DNA from: Echinococcus granulosus
Lineage: Eukaryota; Platyhelminthes; Cestoda; Cyclophyllidea; Taeniidae
Direction: 5' to 3'
DNA length: 64,000 bases
Assembly (NCBI RefSeq): GCF_000524195.1
Contig: NW_020170423.1
Coordinates: 544,381-608,380 of the forward strand
Below, in pieces: positions 24,701-36,600 of this stretch. The stretch's first letter is position 1; each line of letters opens with the position of its first letter. A model generated the notes under the pieces. That model was not told where the DNA came from. It saw nothing but the letters and a program-made list of their open reading frames with translations, and searched no databases. A program made the translations under genes and the position numbers.

Positions 24701-27700
24701 AGCATTACCTGTGGCAAACTATTTTCCCGATCATGCACGTATTAGAAAAGCGCTCAAAATATGTCTACAAGTGCACACTTTTTTTCCGAGATAACTGCGC
24801 AATCGTGGCCCACGAAGGCATAAATCTGGACTATTGTGTCTAGCATTCACCCTCTCAGTCGAGATTATCGCCCTCGGCGCTCTTTCAAATCGTTTTATTC
24901 AGTCGCTGTGACCTACTAATAAACCCTCTCCCCTCCCTCCTTGAGGATATCTTTTCAGATTAAATGACTAATTCTGAGGAGGTGTTTGCGTAATGCAAAG
25001 GAATAAAATTTTCTCCTTACCCTTTTCCCTCGCAGCACACTAATTCCCATCTAAATTGCACACGTATACACACCCATACTTGTAACTCAATTTCACAGGC
25101 TCGGGATAAGCACCAAAATAAGAGAAGGCAGTTTTTTGGTGTGTGAATGAACGCGTGTCGTTTGTGCTCTCCCTCTCTCCCGACCCGAGATCAGTGAGGC
25201 ACATTCATTCCAAAATGGGGCAAGTGCTCCTCAGCATAATTGAAAAAGGGAGTGGGAAACAATGGCTAACACGTTATTTGTTGGTAATTTTAATGAGGAC
25301 CGAATTCTTCCCCTTTTAGGATGTTCATGGAATAACGAATTGTCTGGCTCGGCAGCTGGCTAAAGATGGTAAGCTCGTTATTATTATTGTGCTTATATTC
25401 TAGTCGGTTTGTCGTTATTTGGAAACTCGATCCCAGAGCAGCCTGCTTCTTGAGTTATTCTTGATCCCAGCGGGAAAAGTTGTCACAACGGCTCAGATGC
25501 TCTACCATGGCACTGTTTATCAATGACCTTTCAAACAAATTTAAGCACTGTTGAAAATCCAAATGATGTGATTAGCCTCTGGAAAAAAACACCTATTTTT
25601 AAGTTGTAAACCTAACCTGTCTGTTTGAGACACAATTTAATGTAACAGGCAATGGTGAATTAACAAAGCGTACGTTTCACTTGTTTGACACTAGGCTCAG
25701 GTAAGGAGGTTGGGGTCGCGCATATGACACGGCAGGCGAACGCGCCAAGCAAAAGTGACACCCTTTTTGTTGATGATTGTCAATTCGTTTGTGCATAGGA
25801 TGAAGGTAGTGGTGAACTTGCAAAATGTCATTTTTTCTCACGGCTCTGTCTTCTCATGATAGGGGAGAAACCTCCATGTTTTGTGCTGATGGAATAGATT
25901 GTTTTGCTGTGCTGGGGAGAGCTGCGTCGTGTCGTATGTGCCCTTTTTTCTGCACCAAACTCATTTTTGAAGGAGTGTGACCAAATTTTGCCACTGGTCA
26001 TAGCGGCAAAATTCATCTTCTACATCCGTTATGAGTGAAGAACTTTTCACAGGTCGAGGTTTCGCGACTGATGCTTTAATTTTGCCAACTTGTGCCGAAA
26101 AAAAGGTACCGGAAACTGGATTTGATTATTCATACTTGTTAAGTGGAACTAGTGCCCCGGACTTTTGAGGTATGCAAGTGCAAGTGTTGTGCACTTTGTT
26201 CCGTGTTTGCCGCCGTCTTCCCTCCTTTAGTCGAAGCATGGTGATTCCTAGTGGAATAGTTGTTGCAAAACAACAATTTCTGTATTCTTTTCTGTAGTAT
26301 AACTGAAGTATGCCTTCTGGTTTTGGTTAATGACGCCCTACTCGAGTTCCATTGTCATCTGTAGCTTTTCAGATGAAGGCAACGGGGAACAGATTGCCCA
26401 GGTTTTGCCTTTTTTAATTATAACAACATCAAGTCTGAGCAAACCTTACTCTACTGCATATTAAGTACACGTAGCTAGGAATACACGGAGATCTTTGCAG
26501 CGTTACGAGGCTTCCTTGAAGTCGAAAGAAGACATAATACTGGGGAAAAACATGTTTTGTCGACGTATAGAAGGGCTTAAGGGCTACTGACATGGCGCGG
26601 AGGCCAGCCCACCCGATGAGGGTACGATGGTAAAGACCAAAGTGGCCCCTTTACATAGCCTCTTCTCTTGAGCGTTATCCTTGGCGCCCCCCTTGGTCAA
26701 CTTTGCTGTAAGGGAAACGCACAAACCACCTTCACCAGTCATCTGAGAAGATGGTTGATGTCAACATCAATCATCCCTCCTGGCAATTCTACTGGATCCA
26801 GGGAATTGTATTGTATTGTATTTTGAGAAGGCGAAATGTGCTGCCCATCAGGCATTTTCATCGCTAATTGTAGGAATGCTGGCCTAAAATCAGTAATTTA
26901 ATGCAGAATAGGATTTAAAATAGTGTCGTGGGGATGATGTTTTGCGACTGTTCCTCGTTGCCACTTTGTTCTCACTTCATCGCTGCCCAGCCATGTCTAT
27001 CTGAGTTCTGTCCAACTAGTGGAGAGGTGGAGGGGGATCGCGTGTTCACTTCATTGACATCCTCATACAGGTACTGTGGCTAGCTCAGTGAGGAACTTTT
27101 TCAGATGGTTTTGCGGTTGGTGTTTCTTCAGTCGTTTCATATTCTTCCATTCGCAGCATATGCCCGTCTTCCATCACGTTACAATTTATCATTCATTTAT
27201 CGGGGTAGTCGTTTTTTAGGCTTAGGTTTGCTTTCCGTCGTGACTTCCTTGAAGACGGAGGAACACATAATACTTGGGCAGAAAGTGTATTCCCTACGTA
27301 CAGCATGGCTTAGGGCTGCTGGCGTTGCACAAAGGCCAGGCCACGTGGTAAAGGTACAATAGTGGAGCCGCGAAGTAACCTTTCACTAAAAAACCAGAAC
27401 TAAATAGCTAAGTAGCGCATTACAATTCTCTTTGATATCCTACAACAATTCCATTAATATAGAGCGTGTACCATGAGAATCTTGATATTCCCTTCCAATC
27501 ACTACGCTTGCTACTGCCTCATTGACAACTTCGGTATTTACTGCGCCTCTACATTCTTATGCATCTTAAAAACAAGTTGTCGAAAGTCAGTGGGTAAGAA
27601 AGAGACGGAGATCCACTGTTGCCTTGTTGTGTGGGCAGAAGCAAGAGGGCAGTTGAGTGGTAATGGTGATGATGGTTAAGGCGGGGAGATAATGAATTTT

Positions 27701-30700
27701 AACGATTCCCTCTGAAATACCACAGGCAGCTTTGTGTACGTGAGTCTGCTCATTGGAGGTGAAAGTCATTCTCGCTACTCTTCTCTCTTCATGACATGCA
27801 TTTCCTATTACACCCGCTTAGCTCTTCTCATCGTCCAAACATTGTTGACCACCTCGCTTGGGATTTTTGGCCTTCCACCAGCCTCTGTGCCATCAATCAT
27901 CGTTTTCCCGCTGTCTCGCTTGTTATTCTTCCAACTCATTCCTTCTTCTAATAACGACAAATGGATAAAATTGTTGCCGCTCTCTCTCAATTTTTTAGAT
28001 CATCAGTTCTGTGAACTTTATATTTTGAGTGAGAAAAGATGTTCCCACTATCCAGACTTTAGTTGTCATTGGAACCCCCTGACATTGGGCTTGGCTTTTG
28101 GGGGTCGGAAAGTAAGGACGTGGTTTGGAAAATTGCATAAACGCTGCAGCAAATGTTTCCCCTTATGACTGAGTTTTCGCACGTTCATGCCGTACCCTTT
28201 TCTGCCTGCACTTTATTCTCTTCTGTCCTTAGCGATTTTATGGGATCTTATTTTTTTCTTCCAGAGTGGTCAACAGCTAAGCACCCGATTTCCTTGTTGT
28301 ACAAGTAGTTTTACAAGATTTCATTTCTAAATTTTCCACTTAAATTGTTTCTCTTTGAAAATCACCAGGACGCATTCCATTGGTCTCATACATATTCCGT
28401 CAGTACCTTAAATAGCGCACTGCGTAGCTCTCGTTGATGTCTATCAGCCTGGAGTGTATTGCCTTAGTGATGTAGCTTTCAGTCTTCCTTCATCAGTCTC
28501 CCTAAGTCTCTCCCATGCCTTCATCATGGTTGAACATTTTTGGAACCAATTTTGTAAGTACATCTGTCAAAGAGGTAAGACAGCGACTTTGCGCCTTACG
28601 CTGCCTCTTGGGTCCACACGTCATTAATCTTGCGGAGGAGGAAGTGAATTCCTATTTACGCATTTTTTTCTTCATGGGGAGCTCCAAAAGAACAAATTGG
28701 TACAAATACCAACCAGTTTTCTATCACCTACTTTGCTGACACTGCCTTGTCTAAAGTGTTCCTGTGTATTTGAAAGGCAAAAGTACGCCTTATCTACTTG
28801 ACTGAAAGTAGGATGGTCAGTAGTTGGGATAGATTTGAAATCATCGAAAGTTAACTGTTGAACTTTTAATGGGAATTTGTTGGCATCCTCTCTCAATGCC
28901 CTTTTTCAGGTGCGAAAATATTAAGTTCCGGGGACGTCTTTATTATGAACGTGTATCAGGTGAGCGCAATCAACAAGCGGATGGGGTCACCGGTTTCAAA
29001 AATCGTAAGTTATCATCCAGTTACCTACCAGNNNNNNNNNNNNNNNNNNNNNNNNNNNNNNNNNNNNNNNNNNNNNNNNNNNNNNNNNNNNNNNNNNNNN
29101 NNNNNNNNNNNNNNNNNNNNNNNNNNNNNNNTTGTGGGGGGTGCTGGCATGGTCTGGGGGCTAAGCCACCTGGCAGGGGTGCAATGGTGGAGCCTCTAAG
29201 TGGCCCGTTACCGGCATGAGAATTAAACAAATAAACATGCTACATAGCCACTTCTCCTTTGAGTGTCGTTTTCGGTGTCTCCCTCGGTCACCCTCCCGCG
29301 TGGGCCATCACAAAGTAGCCGGTGCTGTAAGAGCCAACCGCACTAGTCATAGAATTTTCATGCAACTGGCTGCAACTTTACTGATCCCTCTCAGCAATTT
29401 CACTGGATCTGGACTTTCGTCCTTTGCGGGGATTGTATTGGGGAGACGAGGGAATGGGTTGCCTATCAAGCATAAATGGATAACGCTGTAGCATACCGAG
29501 ACCTCCTTGAAGGCGAAGGAAGATATAATGCTCGGACATGACCCAGAGGTCAGGCCGCCCGGAGGAGGTGCAATGGCGGAGCCCCTAAGTGTCCCGTCAC
29601 CAAAGCCAGGGCTTAAACAATTACCTAACGTATTACACCGCCCAAGCAGGTGTCTGTGCGCCATCGAGGTGTAAACGTTTTCCATAATTTGAAAGAAAGG
29701 GATTATTTTGTCTCATAAGTTCTCAGTTCATACTAAACAGTCGAACAATCAAATAACCACTTCGCATCCATTTTAAGTTGAAGTTGCTTGAAATATTTGG
29801 TAGGAGTTGTTCTCACTGCCACATCTCTTGACTGTATCCTTCAACCGCGACACATCGAATATCTGAGGTTGTTTTTATTGCCTTTTAGCTTTTTGGGTCC
29901 TTGGATAAAATCTACAAGAGTAGTATCGCTATAAATACCCTAATATTTGATATGTCGCCGTTTAGGAGTCTGGAGTATTTGGAAGTGAGTTATCTCTTTT
30001 TTCACTATTGTCTCTTCATAAAGGTGGTGTTGTTGTTAGCGTTGCATTTGCTAATTTGTTTACCAGAAAACTGATAGAGCTTATGAATAGGCTTCTGGAT
30101 TCAGTGGAAATATTTTTTTACGCTAATCAGATTCGAAACCTTAAATGATAACTGAAATTAAAGGAGATTAAGATGGATCTTTTAAGAAGAAGGTGGACGG
30201 TACAAAACGGGCATCGTTCACATCACTTACAGACCTTAACTTTTTATCATTGCCCTAATCAAGCCCTGATGATATGAATGTTTCACGAGTTTTATCCTCC
30301 AGCACAGTGCATAAAGCAGTATTAAAAATAGATGAGCTTATCTTCTTTCGGGTTACTACCATCAGGACCGTTTAGAGGCGTTTCTTCAATTGTCATTGTC
30401 TTTAATCACTTTGCGCCATCTCTCTAACAGAAATGAATTGACCTTTGCCCTGGGCTTTTTATCCTTCAAAGCATTTTCTTCTGCTTATTTACGATTTCTT
30501 TCGTGATATCTAGTTGAACAACGTGGATCTTGGTTGTATGCGTGGCTTTGAGCACATAAAAGCCACAGTTATTCAGTTGGTTGTTCATCACAGCCTTAAA
30601 AATCTCAAGGTGAGTGAGCAGTCACACCTTCCTTCTTCAACAAAGTAGTCCGCTCTATTGGTGTAATGAATTGTTCCGCTACTCATGTGTGGGAGTATTT

Positions 30701-33364
30701 TACTTAATGTGATCAAGCATGGAAATTGTACCTTTTTGTTGATGCTTCTTACCAAGGTCGTTACTTTGTTACTAGTACTCTCCCATAAACAGCTTCATCA
30801 TCGCGAGTAACCCGATTAGTAGCTCCAGGCAGCCTCTTTCTATCAGCCCCATAGCACTTTACAAAATTTTGGATATGCCCGATTAGGAGGATACGAACGA
30901 ATTAATTTCTGACGCCCGATTCAATATTGCTAATTTTTTTGTGTTTAATGCTTTCTTTTGTAGAATCTTATGTTGGGTGACCTTTTTGCCGCGGGGGGTG
31001 GAAACTGGGTTTATGGAGAGAATCCAGTGCCAACTCTACCCTGGGATCAGATCAAAATTGCCGACTTCTCTAATAACTTCCTTCACCTTCTCGACCAAAC
31101 TATTGTTAGTTTTCACACCCCTTTAATGAAAACATTTCCATTTCAACATTGTCACTAAGTTCCACCCCTTACAGGCCCTCCTACCAAATGTTGAGATTCT
31201 CGATCTCTCAAACAACCTTCTCACTGAACTTGCGCCTCTTTCATCGCTGTCACGTCTGCGAGTGCTCTATCTATCTGACAACCAGCTCTACATCGGTGAG
31301 GAGACAAATCCTTTCCCTGCCGAGGTTTGCGAGGATGAGGTGGATATTCTAGAGGCTCTGGTGCTCGCCTCCTCCGCGGGTACCATCGACTCTGCCACGG
31401 AGCGACGCAGACCTCTCCAGACGCCGCTGAAGCCCCTTCGTGAACGCGTCGGTGAGATTCAAGTTCTCATGCTCGCCAGAAATGGCCTTCGTTCGGCGGC
31501 TCTCGTAGAAGGTCTTTTTAGCCTTCAGCATCTAGATCTTTCTGACAACAAGATTGAGTCGGTAAGCGAGGTCATGCACACCCTACTTATTTGTTTATTA
31601 GTAGAGTGTTATTTATATTCTTTTCGCAGTTTGAGGAGCTGGTCTACTTGGGTGAACTACCACATTTGAATTCGCTGGAGCTGTCGGGAAATCCGATTTG
31701 TGATGATCCCTACTACCGACGAAATGTGCTGAATGTTCTGGGTCCGAGGTTCCCATTGGTAGGTATCCTTTCTGCAAAAAAGCTAATTCTGATGCCTTTA
31801 GATTGTCCTAGATGGAAAAAGGGTGACCGCGAAAGAGTATGAGAATGTTCGGCTTCATCAGGCTCTCATGAAGGGTGGTGTCGTCTCCCAAGCATCTCCA
31901 TCGAATGGCTTAAGGTCAGGAGCTCCACCACTATCATCTACGGGTTCATCTAACCAGATATCGGATCAACGAGACTACATAAATGATCAAGTCCACATTA
32001 GTGAAAAAAGCGAACCCGCTTTCACGCAAGCTCCTAAGAACAAATTGGAACTGTCACCCGAAGAAAATATCGGCTTGGCTAAGAGCAAGACTTTCATGTC
32101 CAGCTCCCCTGGATCGAACGTGCCGGTGGCTGAAATCGACTATTTTCGCGGTGTATCTGAAGTGGTTACAGGATCGCCCTCAAAGCCTTCCGAAATTGAT
32201 TTATACGTACAAGAAAGTGATATTTTACATCAGCCTTCACAGCTATTGGAGCACTCGTCTTCCGAAACTCTTCAAAAGACGGCTGTCTCAGTAACTGAAA
32301 ATTTTCCCGATCATCATGAACGCAAATCTATAGTTTCGATAAAAGGCCACGCTGATACAAGTGAGTCTCGACCGGACGCACAAAAAAACTATTTCTCGGC
32401 TGATCAGTCGCCTGGGAAACAAGTCAAGATGGACAGTCAAAGAACAGAAGACACAAAAGATACTTCGAATGAAGATGCGCTGGATTCCTCAGACATTCAT
32501 CAGACGCCTCCTAGTGTTGATGACGCTGCTTCTTCGAAAAATGTTGTCATTGAGGGTGTAATGGCCGAGCCTTTGCAATCCAAGGGAGCCGATATTTCTA
32601 GAAGCACTTGCGAAGAGGATACTTCAAGCCTTTACCAAATTACTTCAGCTGAATCAGAAGTGTTCGCGAGCGACTCAGCTAATGTAATTGGGTTACACTC
32701 GAGCACTCAGCAAGATCATTTCTCAGCTGAACAGCATAATGAAGATGAATCACTATTGCAAAGTGAATCTAGTAATTGTGCGACTGAATGTGTTAAATCT
32801 GTTTCGAACGTAAACGTGGCTGACTCATCAAACATTCATCAAACTGAATCGAAACTGTTGACAAATGAACCCAATGGATTAGCCTTAGACACCCAACAAA
32901 CTGGCCTCTCTATTGAGCGACCATCTGAAAAACTTGACACGACGATATCATTATCACTAGAAGAACAAGGTAAATCGAGTAATCATGTGACAGGGGATAC
33001 AAATACTCCAGATTCGGTGGGTGCTAATCCAATGCGTTCGAATATTTGTGACTCCAATAGTGAACATTCTTCCGAAGAAAGATATGGAGATAAGGAATCT
33101 GAGTCTTTACCACCCATGGAACGGTCTTCTGTTGACAAACCAGACCAAGGGACTAATTTTCCTAATTGTGACTCCGGGAAGGCATCTCCTAATCTTCATC
33201 TTCCACCTTCAACTGAACATTTGCCGTCAGTAACTGAATTTATGACTAGTGATGATCCTTCCAAGTTACTAGCGGATTCGCAAAAATCATCGAGTGAGAA
33301 ATTGGGCTCCGATCTCGACTCCCCTCCAGGACCTAAGGGGGGTGCTTTATCGTCATCACAATAA
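21744..33364 (+). CDS. NISCH: Nischarin-like protein (PX domain plus leucine-rich repeats), 11 exons, 985 aa
   Basis: Exons 21744-21869, 22792-22878, 24104-24292, 25320-25368, 28910-29004, 29889-29984, 30514-30609, 30964-31104, 31175-31561, 31630-31758 and 31802-33364. All junctions are GT-AG; all are phase 0 except exon 4/5 (phase 1). Nischarin is a cytosolic/endosomal scaffold that binds phosphoinositides, integrin alpha-5 and Rac/PAK signalling proteins in vertebrates. Residues about 40-134 form a PX domain: RRYREF, LPGKKFF and the R..LE.YL.RLL helix. Next come DVHGITNCLARQLAKDG and ILSSGDVFIM, which align with the post-PX segment of human nischarin, then leucine-rich repeats (about 205-465), for example NVEILDLSNNLLTEL and LQHLDLSDNKIES. 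The last exon adds IVLDGKRVTAKEYENV, as in the human LRR cap, and then about 500 Ser/Asp/Glu-rich residues. Human nischarin (about 1500 aa) has a long C-terminal half that I do not see here. Intron 5 contains an assembly gap, so a small exon could be missing. Start: ATG 21744 just after an acceptor; exon 1 is the least certain part. Confidence 0.85.
26496..27424 (+). mobile_element. TRIM-like element inside nischarin intron 4
   Basis: Left terminal repeat about 26496-26656 (TGCAGCGTTACGAGGCTTCC), internal about 26657-27237, right terminal repeat about 27238-27424 ending GCATTACA. The internal region keeps the family words but lacks its 3' third. It lies in the same orientation as the host gene. 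Confidence 0.6.
29032..29131. other. Assembly gap (100 N) in nischarin intron 5
   Basis: Exactly 100 Ns between nischarin exons 5 and 6. The sequence right after it belongs to a TRIM-like repeat. Confidence 0.98.
29132..29637 (+). mobile_element. TRIM-like element next to the assembly gap, nischarin intron 5
   Basis: The left terminal repeat begins inside the N gap and is visible from 29132 to about 29246. The internal part is short (about 29247-29486, with a large deletion). The right terminal repeat is 29487-29637, from TGTAGCATACCGAGACC to CGTATTACA. The gap probably reflects this repeat. Confidence 0.6.
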
Positions 33365-33682
33365 CGGGTCCCAGTTTCGGGAGAGATTATTTTCCAAAAG
33401 CGATATTTATTGACTGGTGAACTATCATTATTTGCTTCCGATTTCGCTTCCTGACTTCCTCATCCACTCTGAATGGTTATTTTCCTTTCTGTCGTAGTGT
33501 TACACTCACTTCACACATCCTGATTGATTGTATTTTTATATTTCTAACTCCTCTTTACATCTTTTAATGAAAAGAATTGCCGGGAGTGCCTTTTTTTGCG
33601 ACTGACTGGCTACTAATGCTTTATCGACTTGTCTGCTCGATAATATATTTTCGTTGTTGTTTGTTCTCCTCTTATTTTAGTT
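33365..33682 (+). other. Intergenic gap nischarin to RBM17 (318 bp)
   Basis: Short T-rich spacer between two genes on the same strand. It must hold the nischarin 3' UTR and the RBM17 upstream region. No AATAAA hexamer is seen. The spacing is compatible with a dicistronic transcript but does not prove one. Confidence 0.5.
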
Positions 33683-33685
33683 ATG
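33645..33685 (+). promoter_or_regulatory. Strong splice acceptor two bases before the RBM17 start codon
   Basis: A T-rich polypyrimidine tract (about 33649-33677) ends in TTTTAG at 33675-33680, followed by TT and then ATG 33683. This is a textbook 3' splice site whose upstream partner is not obvious. It lies 316 bp after the nischarin stop codon. It fits either spliced-leader trans-splicing or a 5' UTR intron whose first exon would have to sit in the short intergenic gap or inside nischarin. Confidence 0.5.
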
Positions 33686-36600
33686 ACCTCTAGTCTGTAC
33701 GATGGTCTGGACGATGTGGAATTGAGCAAGGGAAGCGGTGCCGGTGGTGGTGGTAGTAGCGGTGGAAGTGGATGGGTTCTTGGAGGCACTGCAGGTGCTT
33801 CTTCTGGCTCTACAACGACAACAACCACTGGAATCGGTCGTCTTGTTGCAGCTGCCTCAGGCAACACCACCGCCCCGGGTGGTTATTCAGGGTGAGTTAC
33901 TCCTTTGAGTCTTTTTTTAGCTGTAACAGGGGCTTCATGTGCCTCCGGTGATTCTCCGTTTTTTTCCGTCTTTTTAAGTTAAAAAGCAGTATCTTTTGCA
34001 GCTTGAGTTCTTTCTTTTACTCCGATTTCACCTACTGAAGGCCTCTGCCACATGAACAAGCACACCATCTGCCAATATGATCCTGTTGAGCAAACACCCA
34101 GTTAATATCTTTGTTGGTATTTTTTTCTAATCGCATATAGCCGTCCGGTTCTCTCATGCAGGGATTAGGGGATGTTTTATTGACTGATCCCACGAATTAC
34201 CTCGGTTTCGGTAGAATGATCGCTTCCCCATAGTTCTCCGTTTCTTTTACTCCACCCATGGAATCCCGTATAGGGGTTTCTTTCTTTCATGCCTTGTCAT
34301 TCCTGGCGCATGTAGAAGTTGGTTTGCTTTCTACTGCAGGCATTAGCTCAATCTCACGAATCTTCATTTTTAAGAATTACGGTGGTCTTATCTGCTTTTC
34401 GGAGGCATATTTTGCAACCTCTAAGACAGCCTTAAACAACTTTTATAACATTAGATTTTTAGAATGGTTTTATCTCTCCAAAGCAAATTTTGTACGTGTG
34501 TTTGGCATTCACCATGATTATTGCCCGAAACGTCACTTCATTTTACTCGTCACAATAGGTTTGAAGCAGTGTTTTACTGAACCGTAAATAAATTGCAATG
34601 TTTCGATTTTTTTCCTCAAATTTACATTATAACGCTTACAAGTTGCAATATTATTAGACCAGTTGAACATGCTCAGATTTTCTGTCGCCTTATATCTTTT
34701 GGGATACAACATTTGAGCTCAATCGTTCATTTCTCCAATAGCTTATTTCCTTGCCTTTAAAACTCAATGAGTCTCTTTGCTTGCCTGGTATTTTGTGCAT
34801 TTTGTTTCAATTTAATGCACTTGATGTATGCCACTACAGATAAACGCTTTCGCCAACTCGATTTTACCCTCCTCCAGTTATTTTAATGCATCTTGAGTCT
34901 TAATTCTCGCCTTTTCATGTTCTCTTTTCCCCATTACTCGTAGAATGCAGCTAATGCAATCTCACATGGCGGCAAAGCGCGCTCAGGGTCGGCGTGGCGG
35001 CGGTGGTGGCGGCGGCAGCAGTGACTACGCCTCCCGATCCGCTGTAGCTCCAGTTGTCGATCTGCATCGTCGAGGCGCTGGTGGGGGTGGGGGCGGTGGT
35101 AGTGGCACTAACGCCGAGGGCTCCTATCGGTTAGTTGCCCCAATTCTTCTTTCTATAGCTCACGCTAAACGACGCCTATTCTGCCCTTCAAATCCTGTTT
35201 TTCTGTGGGATTTACTCTGTCCTATCACAACACTTTTAAGCGCCATTCACCTCTCCAAATGATAACCGTCGTTTATTCAATTTGCGGAGCTCCTTAAACC
35301 GATCGAGTGCATTTGGAGGCGTTCCTGCAGAAGTAGAATTTTAATTTCCTGTCAGTGGAAGCGACTTTAGCGAGGACGCATGAAAAGGCTGGAGGACTAT
35401 TAACTTGAGTAAGAGGAACACTACTTCACACCACTGACATCGTAGCCAGACTACTGGAGACTGAAAAGCGCTCTTATCGTACTGCTGCAATGTTCTCTCT
35501 CTGTGGTTACTTTTCTGGTTTTTAAGTAAATTTGAAATCCATCGCTAAGGTGGTACAAAGATGATACAGTCTGTTGACACCCCAGCGTAATTGCTCTTTA
35601 TTTCATCAGTGGTGGTGCATCGTGCCCTCCGTTAGGGGAACTACCTTGGGAGAGGATTCATTTGGGCGGCCCTCTTGACCGGATGGAATTTTACAGGGAG
35701 TACACCTTTTTTGTTGGAATATTTGTCTAAGGGGGACCCGGCAGTCACTGTTTCCAGACCATTGTCACGAATTACTGTTCATAGTGGTATTTTGAGCAGT
35801 TCTTGAAGAAGTTACCAAAGGATTTTTCTACTGGATCTCTACGCCATTTGTCCTCCTTCCGCGAAATTTCGGCATAGTACCTGGCTTCTACTACTTTGTT
35901 GCAGCGGTGTACGAGATCAAGAATACTTTCAATGTTAATGCCCATAAGGGCCATGGGGCTATTGGTACGACTGCAATATCAGCGAGGTTGATAGTCTTTG
36001 CAATGTCAGTGCTATTCTACTGCGCTGTTTGATTTGTCGATTTTCAACTTGTCATGCTCTCCATATGAGATTGTGTAAGTTTCTTAAAACCGCTCCTATA
36101 TAGCTTCTTTATGTGCGATCAAGTATATCAAGAGAGCCTCCTACATCTGCGTTTCCATCTTCTCGTAGAAACTTTTGGTTTCCAACATGGTTTGATTTGG
36201 ATTTTTGCCGTGTAAATATCTTTTCGGGAGGAAATTCACTGGCTTGACTTTCGTCAACCACGTGGTGCATTTGATTCGTATCTGTAAAAAAGAATGCTAG
36301 GAGCTGTAACGGCCTTATTTGTGGTCAATCAATCTCCGAATAGTGCAGATCCGGCCATACCTATACTGGCACCGTCTTGATTAGGGTGTCGGTTACACTG
36401 CTGTGGCTGTCACCTATAAACACTGATATTTTTAGCTATTAGCTAGCCAATTCAAGCTTGCAATTGTGCTTCCAGCCGGTGCAGTGTAGTTTGAAAATTT
36501 GCCCTCATCTCTGGCAATTCTTTGTCTTTCTCGTCATTCACCTCAGCCCCCTCGCTTCATTCAGCAGATGCCATTTCCTTCCATTGCTTTTTTGTCAAGA

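Noticed and set aside
27734..28168. 144-codon ORF in nischarin intron 4
   Set aside because: Hydrophobic low-information peptide from T/C-rich intron sequence, with no start context or family match.
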